DNA from: JALTDM01 sp964421355
GTDB taxonomy: Bacteria; Bacteroidota; Bacteroidia; Bacteroidales; JALTDM01
Reading direction: 5' to 3'
Assembly: GCA_964421355.1 (NCBI GenBank)
Contig: CAYQWX010000006.1
Coordinates: 1-61,321 of the forward strand
Length of the DNA: 61,321 nucleotides
A program made the translations under genes and the position numbers. Shown one piece after another: positions 26,933-36,061 of this stretch. The stretch's first letter is position 1; each line of letters begins with the position of its first letter. The notes beneath the pieces are model-generated. The model was not told where the DNA came from, ran no database searches, and saw nothing but the letters and a program-made list of their open reading frames with translations.

Positions 26933-27994
26933 ATGAACAAATTTCAGGAAGGTGATATCGTCAAATTTATTGACGAAGAAGGCGGAGGCAAAATCATAAA
27001 AATAATTGATGAAACAAAAGTCATAATACTTGATGACAATGGCTTTGATTATGAAGTAGATACATCGTCCATAATGTTATTTAAAAGGAAAAAAGACAAA
27101 AAAAAATATCCATCAAACAACCAACATCCCCAAAAGCATTCACAACAAATTCCAAATCCTCCAGTACAAAATACTATTACACAAACATCTACACTTACCA
27201 CATCATTAAAACAAATAAAAGAATCATCGGTAATAAAGCACAAAACAGGCAACATATTACTCGCTTTTGTACCACAAACAAACCACATTTTAATATCTGA
27301 CATAGACATAGTATTAATAAATGACAGCAATTACAAATTATATTACCAAATAGCTGTAAAAAAAGAACAACATTTTACCACAATAGACGACAACATACTT
27401 GAACCGAACACACAAATATCAATACTATCCACTGATAGAAAAGATTTACTTAACTTAAAAGAGATAATTATACGAGGCATACTTATTTTACCATCATTTA
27501 TAAAAGAAGGACACCCATTTGAAGAAATAATAAAACTCAAACCCGTAAAATTCACAAAAGAAGGTAGTTTTAAGAAAAATCATTACTTTGATATTCCCGC
27601 AATTATATACAACATTTATACAATAAACAAAACAGTAGAGTTTTCGGAACTATATCAAAAAGAACAAAAAAAACCTAAAAATAGCCTACCACAAGAAACA
27701 TTCAACTCAGAGAAAATAGAAATTGATCTACATATAGAAAAATTGGAAAAAAATTACAACTTATTATCAAATGACCAGATGCTTGATATTCAAAAAAAAT
27801 ATTTTATACAAACACTGGAAAAAGCTTTACAATCGACCACAGTAAAACACTTTGTAGTAATACACGGCATAGGTAATGGCAGGCTTAAAATGGAAATCAG
27901 ACGGATATTAAGAGAAGACTACCCAAAGTTAAAATTTGAAGATGCCGCAATGAGTGAATATGGCTTTGGAGCAACACTCATTAAAATAAGATAA
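26933..27994 (+). CDS. DUF2027 protein with C-terminal Smr domain
   Basis: The 353-aa product has an N-terminal MutS2/KOW-like beta barrel (GDIVKFIDEEGGGKIIKI), a Lys/Pro/Gln-rich linker (about 50-90), a DUF2027 beta domain, and a C-terminal Smr domain (about 262-353) with the IDLHIEKL start and HGIGNGRLK motif. Smr domains bind or cut nucleic acid; this Bacteroidota layout is common but uncharacterised. Its stop lies 6 bases from the convergent stop of the LolE-like gene. Confidence 0.88.
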   Translation: MNKFQEGDIVKFIDEEGGGKIIKIIDETKVIILDDNGFDYEVDTSSIMLFKRKKDKKKYPSNNQHPQKHSQQIPNPPVQNTITQTSTLTTSLKQIKESSVIKHKTGNILLAFVPQTNHILISDIDIVLINDSNYKLYYQIAVKKEQHFTTIDDNILEPNTQISILSTDRKDLLNLKEIIIRGILILPSFIKEGHPFEEIIKLKPVKFTKEGSFKKNHYFDIPAIIYNIYTINKTVEFSELYQKEQKKPKNSLPQETFNSEKIEIDLHIEKLEKNYNLLSNDQMLDIQKKYFIQTLEKALQSTTVKHFVVIHGIGNGRLKMEIRRILREDYPKLKFEDAAMSEYGFGATLIKIR

Positions 27995-28000
27995 ATATTA

Positions 28001-29230
28001 TTATTCTTGTGGAGAAAAATATCTCTTCACAACAAAACGAACAGCATATTTAGATGCCAAAAATCCAATAAACAGCACAGTAAACAACACTAAAATATAA
28101 TCTTGCATATAAATTTTTACAGGATACGCATTTACTATAAAACTTCCTTTTTCAGTAGAAGAATATAATTTGATTAGTCCGTAATACTTTTGAATAAATA
28201 TAAAAATTGTTCCCAAAAACAATCCAAGGATAGTCCCAAGTAAAGAAATCATAACTCCTTCGGTTAAAAATATATTTTTTATATATTCTTTTGTCATTCC
28301 CAAATTATATAAAGTCCTTATATCATCTTTCTTTTCTATAATAAGCATAGATAGAGAACCCACTACGGTAAAAGAAGCTATCATCAAAATCATAGATAAA
28401 ATAAGAAATGTAATCATCTTTTCCGACTTCAATATCTTATATATAAAGGCATGTTGTTGCAATCTGTCTTTAAAAACCAAATCAGTACCCAAAACCTTTT
28501 CAATATTAAGAGTTATATCTTTAATATTAGCATTAGGCACCATTGCAATCTCAATAGATGTGGCACAATTGGCATATTGCAACAAAGACGAAGCAAAAGA
28601 AAAAGGCACCAATACATAATTATCAAACTCTGGTTCCACCGAAAATACTCCAACAGCAAAAATAGGTTTCCTTACAAAAGCTTTTTCAGGATTTACCACT
28701 ACTCTTTTAGTTCTTTTAGGCACATATATAACCAATGGCTCAACCATATTTACATTTACTGACAAAGCACTGGCTATGTTTGCTCCCACTATGGCTACCG
28801 GATAATTATTTACATATAACTTATAATTACCTGCCGTAATCATTGTATCTATTCCGTTTAGTTTTGAGAAATCCTCGGTTACACCTTTAATTCGGGCAGG
28901 ATAATAGACCTTTTGATATTTCACCAATACATTTTCTTCCAATACTGGCACCACATAAGCAACTCCATTTATCTTTTTCAATTCCAACAATTTAGTGCTA
29001 TCCAATGGAAAAGTTTTTCCTTGTTTCGGAAAAACTTTTAAATCAGGATCAAAAGCATTATATCTGTTTATTATTAAATCTTCCAGTCCATTAAAAACAG
29101 ATAAAATAATTATAAGAGCGGCAGTACCAATAGCAAGTCCTACTACACTAATAAAAGAAATTAAATTTATTACATTGGTAGATTTACGGGAAAATAAATA
29201 ATGTTTTGCTATAAACCAAGTAAGTTTCAC
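28001..29230 (-). CDS. LolC/LolE-family ABC transporter permease
   Basis: The 409-aa product has an N-terminal helix (NLISFISVVGLAIGTAALIIILSVF), a periplasmic MacB-like domain (about 50-265) and three C-terminal helices typical of FtsX-type permeases (ITFLILSMILMIASFTVVG, VMISLLGTILGLFLG, YILVLFTVLFIGFLA), with the coupling segment KKDDIRTLYNLGM. LolC/LolE release lipoproteins from the inner membrane. The ATPase partner is not here. It follows rbfA by 39 bases, a common Bacteroidota order. Confidence 0.87.
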   Translation of the reverse strand: MKLTWFIAKHYLFSRKSTNVINLISFISVVGLAIGTAALIIILSVFNGLEDLIINRYNAFDPDLKVFPKQGKTFPLDSTKLLELKKINGVAYVVPVLEENVLVKYQKVYYPARIKGVTEDFSKLNGIDTMITAGNYKLYVNNYPVAIVGANIASALSVNVNMVEPLVIYVPKRTKRVVVNPEKAFVRKPIFAVGVFSVEPEFDNYVLVPFSFASSLLQYANCATSIEIAMVPNANIKDITLNIEKVLGTDLVFKDRLQQHAFIYKILKSEKMITFLILSMILMIASFTVVGSLSMLIIEKKDDIRTLYNLGMTKEYIKNIFLTEGVMISLLGTILGLFLGTIFIFIQKYYGLIKLYSSTEKGSFIVNAYPVKIYMQDYILVLFTVLFIGFLASKYAVRFVVKRYFSPQE

Positions 29231-29269
29231 ATTATGCTAAATTAAAAAAATACGTTTCCCTGATCAATA

Positions 29270-29605
29270 TTATTCATCCAACAGCTCATCAATTCTTTTC
29301 ATTTGGTCATACGAATCATCAATAAAAAATTGTAAATCTGGTATTTTTCTTAAATTTCTTATTCGTTGTCCCAAAAGCTTTCTTATATATTTTTTATTTT
29401 GTTCAAAATAGCTTAAAATTTCTTCTCTCTTTTCTGCAGGGAAAATACTAAAATATATACGTGCCAATGACAAATCTGGAGTAATCTTTACAAAAGTAGC
29501 ACTTACAATATTATTACCCACAAGAGTATCTTTTTCTTTAATTAGCAATTCACCCATTGCTCTCAAAATCATATTTTCTATTTTAGCTATTCTATTATCC
29601 TTCAT
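29270..29605 (-). CDS. rbfA: Ribosome-binding factor A
   Basis: RbfA helps 16S rRNA maturation and cold adaptation. The 111-aa product has the KH-type layout: RIAKIENMILRAMGELL, VSATFVKITPDLSLARIYFSIF and RKIPDLQFFIDDSYDQ. Length is typical. Its first 11 bases overlap the end of lpxD. Confidence 0.93.
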   Translation of the reverse strand: MKDNRIAKIENMILRAMGELLIKEKDTLVGNNIVSATFVKITPDLSLARIYFSIFPAEKREEILSYFEQNKKYIRKLLGQRIRNLRKIPDLQFFIDDSYDQMKRIDELLDE

Positions 29606-30656
29606 TTTCTTCTTGTCCTAACTTTTCTTTTAATTCTTCTATCGTTTTTTGAAGTTCATTAATTTGCTTGTATAAATCAGGTAGTTTTCTAAATACCACA
29701 TAAGATTTTTTGTATTGATTGGCATCGTAGGCAGGAGCCCCCATTAGCACTTCCCCTTTTCGTTTTACCGTATTGGTAATGCCTGCTTGTGCTGCAACTT
29801 TTACCTCATCAGCAATAGAAATATGTCCCACAAAGCCAACTTGCCCACCTACCATACAGTAATTGCCTAACTTGGTAGAACCTGAAATGCCCGTTTGCGC
29901 CGCAATAACAGTATGACACCCTATTTCTACATTATGTGCCACTTGTATCAAATTGTCAAGTTTTACACCCTTTCTTATAATAGTAGAACCAAGCGTAGCC
30001 CTATCAATAGTAGTATTCGCTCCTATTTCCACATTATCTTCTATTATTACATTTCCTATTTGCGGTATTTTACCATAACCGTCACCTTGCGGGGCAAAAC
30101 CAAACCCATCACTTCCTATCACTACCCCTGCATGTATAGAGCAATCCTTTCCTATTACGCAATCATGATATACTTTCACACCAGCCCTCAACACCGTATT
30201 ATCGCCTATCCTTACATTATCACCAATATATACCTGTGGATATATTTTTACATTATTTCCAAGCTTCACATTTTTCCCCACATAAGAAAAAGCTCCAATA
30301 TACACATCTTTACCATAAGTAGCCGTTTCATCTATAAAAGTTGGTTGTTCTATTCCTTTCTTTTGTTCTGAAAAAACTTGATCATAAAGTTTCAATAAAG
30401 AAGCAAAAGCTTGATAAGCATTATCTACCCTGATAAGTGTAGGTTTTATTTTTTCTATATTTGGATAATCTTTATCTACAATAACAATAGTTGCATTAGT
30501 TTTATATAAGTAAGGTTTATATTTAGGGTTAGCTAAAAAACTTAAAGAACCTTCTTTACCTTCTTCTATTTTGGAAAACGAATCCACTACCACATCGGGA
30601 TTACCTATTATCTTCCCATTCAAATATTCTGCTATACGTTTAGCTGAAAATTTCAT
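29595..30656 (-). CDS. lpxD: UDP-3-O-acylglucosamine N-acyltransferase LpxD
   Basis: LpxD adds the second fatty acyl chain in lipid A synthesis. The 353-aa product has an N-terminal uridine-binding domain and a long left-handed beta helix with the catalytic His motif QVAHNVEIG, plus GSDGFGFAPQGDGYGKIPQ. A helical C-terminal tail is rich in Glu/Lys. It heads the rbfA-LolE-like set and has a good -7 box upstream, so this lipid A gene and ribosome assembly share a transcript. Confidence 0.94.
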   Translation of the reverse strand: MKFSAKRIAEYLNGKIIGNPDVVVDSFSKIEEGKEGSLSFLANPKYKPYLYKTNATIVIVDKDYPNIEKIKPTLIRVDNAYQAFASLLKLYDQVFSEQKKGIEQPTFIDETATYGKDVYIGAFSYVGKNVKLGNNVKIYPQVYIGDNVRIGDNTVLRAGVKVYHDCVIGKDCSIHAGVVIGSDGFGFAPQGDGYGKIPQIGNVIIEDNVEIGANTTIDRATLGSTIIRKGVKLDNLIQVAHNVEIGCHTVIAAQTGISGSTKLGNYCMVGGQVGFVGHISIADEVKVAAQAGITNTVKRKGEVLMGAPAYDANQYKKSYVVFRKLPDLYKQINELQKTIEELKEKLGQEENEG

Positions 30657-30669
30657 TTATTTTTTTTTG

Positions 30670-30702
30670 CAAAGATACAATATAAAATAATAATTATATC
30701 AA
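30670..30702 (-). promoter_or_regulatory. Promoter of lpxD-rbfA
   Basis: Leftward -7 box TATCTTTG (30677-30670), ending 13 bases before the lpxD ATG, with TTG (30702-30700) 22 bases upstream of the box. Confidence 0.5.
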
Positions 30703-30736
30703 TTACGACACACCTATTTTTAACAATTATTTAAAA

Positions 30737-31861
30737 TTAAAATAACTCATTTATCAATAATTTCACATTCCGCTTATTGGAAAACTCACTTTCAAGTAAC
30801 AGTCTTCTTTTTTCAATTATTTTACTATCAAAATATAATTTGCTATACTCCTTTATCTTGTTTTTCATTTCGTGTGCATCTTGTACCACAATAGTCAATG
30901 TTTCCAATCCTGTATTCTCAACCATATCGGGTGTAACTATCACAAACCTACTTGCAAACAAAGCATTAAGAAGTTTTAATTTTATTCCTGTTGGTTGAAA
31001 AGTGGGTAATACATTTATGTGTGCATTTCCCAATAAATTATCCATTTCTTGTTGTGAAGGATTAGCTACAAGTGTTATATTTTTATATTTTTCAATCATT
31101 GCAATAATAGATTTTGGAGGAAAAGCTCCTGCAATAATCAATGGATAATCAATATCATTAAATATTTCTTTTATAAGAAATGTGACAGCTTTAATATTTT
31201 CGACAACAGACAAATTACCTGTATATAAAGCATAATTCCCTTTCCCTTCTTTAATCTTTATTTTATCGTTTGGATGAAAAGCAGGTAAGTAAAAAGTTTT
31301 ATCCGGATAATCTTTGCTTAAATAGGTAAAATCATTGTTTGATATTGCTGCTATTTTGTCTGCATACATTAAAATGTTAAAATATTTTTTCAATTTTTGG
31401 GATTCAGACAAAAAATACATCTTTTTTACAATATCCTTCTCTGCTTCAGCCAAGTGCATATAATAAATGTGCTCAATATTATGCATTCTTACTATTTTCT
31501 TTCTGTCTTTCAAACTTTTATCATTAAGAAAGAAGCATGTATGCAACCCCTCAAATAAAATAGGAGCATCTATCTGCAATAAATTAGTTAATAATTCTCC
31601 ATCATTACGCGTTTTTACAATATACGGCAAATTACCCAAAAAAGGATTGATAAATTTTTTTCTTTTGTAATAAAATACTTTTTCACAATACTTTTCAAGA
31701 ATTGGCTGAGGTTTTCTTTTTTCATATTGAAAATTATGACAGTAAAGCTTTATTCCAGCCTCTGACAAATATTTTATTTTATAAAAAACATCTATTACCC
31801 CACCATAAGTAGGAGGATATGGAATATCAAAAGAAACTATATGTAAAGCTCTTTTTATCAA
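30737..31861 (-). CDS. Glycosyltransferase, GT4-like
   Basis: The 374-aa product begins with IVSFDIPYPPTYGGVIDVFYKI, has LYTGNLSVVENIKAVTFL and a C-terminal LPTFQPTGIKLKLLNALF, the GT-B arrangement in which a PTGIKxKLL motif follows the donor-binding loop. It likely adds sugar to a surface glycan or protein; donor and acceptor are unknown. It lies 10 bases after the VWA gene, so the two are likely coexpressed. Confidence 0.82.
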   Translation of the reverse strand: MIKRALHIVSFDIPYPPTYGGVIDVFYKIKYLSEAGIKLYCHNFQYEKRKPQPILEKYCEKVFYYKRKKFINPFLGNLPYIVKTRNDGELLTNLLQIDAPILFEGLHTCFFLNDKSLKDRKKIVRMHNIEHIYYMHLAEAEKDIVKKMYFLSESQKLKKYFNILMYADKIAAISNNDFTYLSKDYPDKTFYLPAFHPNDKIKIKEGKGNYALYTGNLSVVENIKAVTFLIKEIFNDIDYPLIIAGAFPPKSIIAMIEKYKNITLVANPSQQEMDNLLGNAHINVLPTFQPTGIKLKLLNALFASRFVIVTPDMVENTGLETLTIVVQDAHEMKNKIKEYSKLYFDSKIIEKRRLLLESEFSNKRNVKLLINELF

Positions 31862-31871
31862 AAAATGAATA

Positions 31872-33260
31872 TTATTTCTGCATTCTTATAGATGTGGTAT
31901 TACCTCCCATTATAGTTACTTCTTTTCTAATGGTCATTATAGTTTCATAAACATTACGAGGTCTAAACAATATGGTATAAGTTCCCGGTTGCAATACAAA
32001 ATTTTGATTCATATTATCTTCGTCTAAATTACACACCCACTCCAAGTCTCCGCTCTTTTTATTCAGGAAAATAGCTCCATACCCGGGAGAAGGTAAATGC
32101 ACTGCTAACATACCAGGACGTGGCACTTTTATAGTTGTTGTATGACTTTGCAAAATCTCTATATCAGAAGTTATACGAGGTAATGTTAATATTTCTACTT
32201 GATATTTACCTACAATATACCTTTCTTTGCTATTAGCTTTTTGAACATTTAGAGTAGGAGCTCCTGCTTTTTTTCTTATAATTACTTGTAAATTTTTATG
32301 CATTTGCTGATCTGCTTCTATTTTTAAATACCCCTGTGGAGCATCAATTCCAACAATTTTATGTTTTCCCGGTACCAAAGTGAATGTATCGGAATAGACG
32401 GGAGGTATGGTATGAACTTTTATTTTATATAAATACATAGGACTTAATGTTAATGTATCAGGATTGCCCTTTGCATTCATTGTGTGCACAAAATTATATA
32501 ATATTTTACCAGTTTTTTTATCATAAAAAGTCATTGGCACATTAGTTTCCGTAGGATTTTCATTTATATCCAACAGATTTACTTGCATAGTAGTATTATT
32601 TAATGCCTGGGATATTACTATACCAAGCACTTCTTGAAATCGTTTTTCATTTTTGGCAGCATAATAATTACCTACACACTCAAAGGTTTTTTTAAAGTTC
32701 TCATCCAATCCTATACCTATCACAAAAGGTTTAAGTATTATACCTTCTTGCTGCAATGCCAACGAAACTTTACAAGGGTCACCATCGCAGGCTTCAATTC
32801 CATCTGTAATCAAAATTATAATGTTTCTACAATAATCGCAATCAGGAAAATCTTCTGCTGCAAGTTCAAGGGAATGAGCAATAGGAGTTGTCCCTTTGGG
32901 CTGAATATTACGAAGCACTTCCATTATTTTATCTGCATTGTTGTTGGAAAAAGGCACTTCAAGCTTTGTGTCATTACAATCTTGCGGAGGGACATAGCTC
33001 TGATGACCAAATACTCGTAAAGCAAGTTGAACATTTTTTACTTGCCTTAAACTATCTACCATCTTTATTAAAAACTTACGAGCAACATCTATCTTAGTGT
33101 GACGTTCCCATTTTCCAAGCATACTTTGAGATGCATCAAAAATAAAAAGAATACGAGTGAGAGGAGCATTGCTAACTCTTCTACTATTATATTGACCATA
33201 ACTACTCGTTGTTATAATCGTTAAAAACAAAAATATAATGGATATTACCTTATTTTTCAT
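31872..33260 (-). CDS. Secreted VWA-domain protein
   Basis: The 462-aa product has a signal peptide (1-22, ending SSYG) and a von Willebrand A domain (about 36-215) with an intact metal site: DASQS, the Thr in PKGTTPIA, and ITDG. After it come Ig-like beta modules (about 220-460). The VWA domain should bind a protein ligand in a metal-dependent way in the periplasm or on the surface. No catalytic function is implied. A -7 box lies upstream at 33278-33285. Confidence 0.87.
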   Translation of the reverse strand: MKNKVISIIFLFLTIITTSSYGQYNSRRVSNAPLTRILFIFDASQSMLGKWERHTKIDVARKFLIKMVDSLRQVKNVQLALRVFGHQSYVPPQDCNDTKLEVPFSNNNADKIMEVLRNIQPKGTTPIAHSLELAAEDFPDCDYCRNIIILITDGIEACDGDPCKVSLALQQEGIILKPFVIGIGLDENFKKTFECVGNYYAAKNEKRFQEVLGIVISQALNNTTMQVNLLDINENPTETNVPMTFYDKKTGKILYNFVHTMNAKGNPDTLTLSPMYLYKIKVHTIPPVYSDTFTLVPGKHKIVGIDAPQGYLKIEADQQMHKNLQVIIRKKAGAPTLNVQKANSKERYIVGKYQVEILTLPRITSDIEILQSHTTTIKVPRPGMLAVHLPSPGYGAIFLNKKSGDLEWVCNLDEDNMNQNFVLQPGTYTILFRPRNVYETIMTIRKEVTIMGGNTTSIRMQK

Positions 33261-33277
33261 TCTAAAATATTTTCACA

Positions 33278-33285
33278 CAAAACTA
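33278..33285 (-). promoter_or_regulatory. -7 box of the VWA gene
   Basis: Leftward TAGTTTTG (33285-33278) fits TAnnTTTG and ends 17 bases before the ATG at 33260. A -33 element is weak (TTG at 23 bases). Confidence 0.45.
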
Positions 33286-33389
33286 CAAATAAAAAGCTAT
33301 ATACTTATCAATAAAGTAATGTTTAATTTAATTAAAATCGCATAATAATTTTTATCACGTGAAGCCTATAAGGTAAGTCTTTTTTATCG

Positions 33390-33476
33390 CGGTGAGGGCG
33401 GGATTCGAACCCGCGTCCCGCTTTCGCGAGAACACGCTCTCCAGGCGTGCGCCTTCGACCACTCGGCCACCTCACC
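33390..33476 (-). tRNA. tRNA-Ser (anticodon GGA)
   Basis: The minus strand folds as a full class II tRNA of 87 bases: acceptor GGTGAGG/CCTCACC with discriminator G, D-arm GCC/GGC, anticodon arm CACGC-CTGGAGA-GCGTG (anticodon GGA, Ser UCC/UCU), a long variable arm (TCTCGC-GAAA-GCGGGA) and T-arm GCGGG-TTCGAAT-CCCGC. The 3' CCA is not encoded. It sits between lon and the VWA gene on the same strand. Confidence 0.97.
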
Positions 33477-33497
33477 AAAAATCTAAATTTTGGGCTA

Positions 33498-33505
33498 CAA
33501 AAATA
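33498..33505 (-). promoter_or_regulatory. -7 box of tRNA-Ser
   Basis: Leftward TATTTTTG (33505-33498) ends 21 bases before the tRNA 5' end. No clear -33 box. Confidence 0.4.
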
Positions 33506-33536
33506 TATAATTATTATATACCTTTATTCTTCTTTG

Positions 33537-35975
33537 TTATTTTTTTTCTTTATCTTTTTTATCCTCTTCTTCAAACACAAATGGTGTTTCTACCATTTCA
33601 TTTGTAATTGCATGCTCCAGCACTTCATCTACATTATTTACATATATAAACTTTATGTCTTTTAGGTAATCTGCTTTTATTTTTTCTACATCTGCCTTAT
33701 TTTCTTTTGAAAGTATAATTTCCTTTATACCAGCTCTTTTCGCCGCAAGTATTTTTTCTTTTATTCCTCCCACTGGCAATACTTTCCCACGCAATGTAAT
33801 CTCTCCGGTCATAGCAAGAAATGGTCTCACTTTTCGCTGGGTAAATACAGAAGCCAAAGCAGTAACCATAGTTATTCCCGCAGAAGGACCATCTTTGGGT
33901 ATTGCTCCTTCCGGCACATGTAAGTGCACATTATATTGCTGAAATCTCTCAATAGGAATTCCTAATTTTTCACTTCGTGATTTTACTATTTCTAATGCTA
34001 TTGTTGCAGATTCTTTCATCACATCACCTAAATTTCCTGTAAGCGTAAGCCTTCCATTCCCCTTGCTTACACTTGTTTCTATATACAATATGCTACCTCC
34101 AAATGCGGTCCAAGCCAAACCAACGGTTACTCCGGCATAGTCATTCCCCTCATAAGATTCTGTAAAAAATTTTCTGGGACCTAAAATGTTTTTTATGTCA
34201 TTTACAGTAACTCTATTGTTAAATTTTTCACCATAAGCCATTTTTTTAGCATAGCGGCGAATAATTTTGGATAAAGTTTTATCAAGCACTCTTACTCCTG
34301 ATTCCCTTGTATAATCTTTTATTATTTTTTCTATCACTTTTCGTGAAAAAGTCAATGCGTCTCTTTCCAATCCATGTTCTTTTAATTGTTTTGGAATAAG
34401 ATGTCGTTTTGCTATTTCTACCTTTTCTTCCGTAGTATATCCTGTTACTTCTATAAGCTCCATTCTATCCAACAAAGCAGGGTGAATGGTTGATATATTA
34501 TTAGCTGTGGCTATAAATAAAACACGGGACAAATCATATTCAAGCTCAAGATAATTGTCGTAAAACGTACTATTTTGCTCAGGATCCAATACTTCCAACA
34601 ATGCAGAAGCAGGATCACCTCTAAAATCGCTACCTATTTTATCTATTTCATCAAGCACAAATACGGGATTGGAATATTTTGCTTTTTTTATATTCTGAAT
34701 GATACGTCCAGGCATAGCACCTATATAAGTACGCCTATGTCCTCTTATCTCAGCTTCGTCATGCAAACCTCCCAGCGATACCCTGACATACTTCCGTCCA
34801 AGTGATTCGGCAATAGATTTTCCCAAAGAAGTTTTACCTACCCCCGGAGGACCATATAAACACAATATAGGAGCTTTCATATCCTTTTTAAGTTTAAGTA
34901 CGGCAAGATGCTCCAATATACGTTCTTTTACTTCTTCCAACCCATAATGGTCTCTGTTTAATATATTTTCAGCATGCTTTAAATCAAGATTATCTTTTGA
35001 ATATTCATTCCAAGGCAAATCTATCAAAGTATTCAAATAATTAAGTTGCATTGAGTAATCAGGCATAGCAGGATTCATCACTCTTAATTTGCGTAGTTCT
35101 TTGTCAAAAATTTCCGCAACATTTTTAGGCCATTTTTTATTTTTTGCCCTTTTGGCAAGTTGTTCATATTCTTGCTCTATAGGATTTTCTCCTAACTCTT
35201 TTTGTATTTCTTTTATTTGCTGGTTAAGAATATATTCTTTTTGCTGACGATTGAGATCTTGTTTTACTCTTTCTTCTATTTTTTGCTTTATTTCTTCTTG
35301 CTTTATTTTCTCATACAATACGCTTAATACCTGTTCGTATCTTTTCAAAAAAGAAGTAGCACCTAATATTCCTTGTTTACGTTCCCCCGGAATATCAAGG
35401 TTTGAGGCTATAAAATTTGTAAGAAACCATAAATCTTCCATTCCTTTTATACCGTCCATAAATTCAGGCGGGAAATCAACAGATAATTTTACATATTTGG
35501 AGACAGTTTCTTTTAATGCAGCAATTCTGGGATATAACGATTTGTCTTTTTTAGGTTTCGGGTCAGGATAAAGTTCCACTATTCCTTTAAGGTAAGGTTC
35601 TGTTTGGGTAATACTCTTCAATTTTACCCGTTCTTCTCCTTCTATTATAGCAGTAAGTCCTCTTTTTGGCAATTCCGCCAATTTTACTATACGACAAACT
35701 GTCCCATATTTAAATAAATCGTTTTCTCCGGGATTTTCTATGTTTACATCTTTTTGTTCTATTGCAACAAAAGAACCACCTTTATCATAAATTTCTTTTA
35801 CAAGTTTTATTGATTTTTCTCTACCTATAGGGACAGGAATGATATTTCCAGGGAAAATGGTAAGATTTCTCAATGCCAAAATTGGAAGTTCTTTTGGGAA
35901 CCTGGACAAATTGTCATTATCATCTCTATCTATTTCTATTTTCTCAAAAAACATTTTATCATCTTTCATACTCAT
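33537..35975 (-). CDS. lon: ATP-dependent protease Lon
   Basis: Lon degrades misfolded and regulatory proteins. The 812-aa product has the N-terminal LON domain (LPILALRNLTIFPGNIIPV), a coiled-coil stretch, the AAA+ module with Walker A GPPGVGKTS (about 374) and Walker B VFVLDEIDKIG, and the peptidase domain with catalytic Ser in KDGPSAG (about 698) and Lys in GGIKEKILAAKRAG. The tail is acidic/lysine-rich. The ATG at 35975 is preferred to a TTG two codons upstream. It follows the GlmU-like gene by 68 bases with a hairpin between. Confidence 0.96.
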   Translation of the reverse strand: MSMKDDKMFFEKIEIDRDDNDNLSRFPKELPILALRNLTIFPGNIIPVPIGREKSIKLVKEIYDKGGSFVAIEQKDVNIENPGENDLFKYGTVCRIVKLAELPKRGLTAIIEGEERVKLKSITQTEPYLKGIVELYPDPKPKKDKSLYPRIAALKETVSKYVKLSVDFPPEFMDGIKGMEDLWFLTNFIASNLDIPGERKQGILGATSFLKRYEQVLSVLYEKIKQEEIKQKIEERVKQDLNRQQKEYILNQQIKEIQKELGENPIEQEYEQLAKRAKNKKWPKNVAEIFDKELRKLRVMNPAMPDYSMQLNYLNTLIDLPWNEYSKDNLDLKHAENILNRDHYGLEEVKERILEHLAVLKLKKDMKAPILCLYGPPGVGKTSLGKSIAESLGRKYVRVSLGGLHDEAEIRGHRRTYIGAMPGRIIQNIKKAKYSNPVFVLDEIDKIGSDFRGDPASALLEVLDPEQNSTFYDNYLELEYDLSRVLFIATANNISTIHPALLDRMELIEVTGYTTEEKVEIAKRHLIPKQLKEHGLERDALTFSRKVIEKIIKDYTRESGVRVLDKTLSKIIRRYAKKMAYGEKFNNRVTVNDIKNILGPRKFFTESYEGNDYAGVTVGLAWTAFGGSILYIETSVSKGNGRLTLTGNLGDVMKESATIALEIVKSRSEKLGIPIERFQQYNVHLHVPEGAIPKDGPSAGITMVTALASVFTQRKVRPFLAMTGEITLRGKVLPVGGIKEKILAAKRAGIKEIILSKENKADVEKIKADYLKDIKFIYVNNVDEVLEHAITNEMVETPFVFEEEDKKDKEKK

Positions 35976-36025
35976 TTTCAATTTTTTATATTTAAAATAA
36001 ATTAATAGGGGTTAAGTTATAAGTC

Positions 36026-36061
36026 AAGTATCGTGCCGTTTTGTTAAAAACTGCGATACTT
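36026..36061 (-). terminator. Possible terminator hairpin at the end of the GlmU-like gene
   Basis: An 8-bp perfect stem (36026-36033 with 36054-36061, AAGTATCG/CGATACTT) and an inner 5-bp stem (36038-36042 with 47-51) span the stop codon. No T-run follows on the minus strand, so it may attenuate rather than end transcription before lon. Confidence 0.35.

Noticed and set aside
33480..33520. AT palindrome (TATATAATTATTATATA) between lon and tRNA-Ser
   Set aside because: It could be an operator, but such sequences arise easily in AT-rich DNA; only the -7 box next to it is listed.
33392..33607. A plus-strand frame beginning MRAGFEPASR
   Set aside because: It is the antisense translation of tRNA-Ser, a well-known false ORF pattern.
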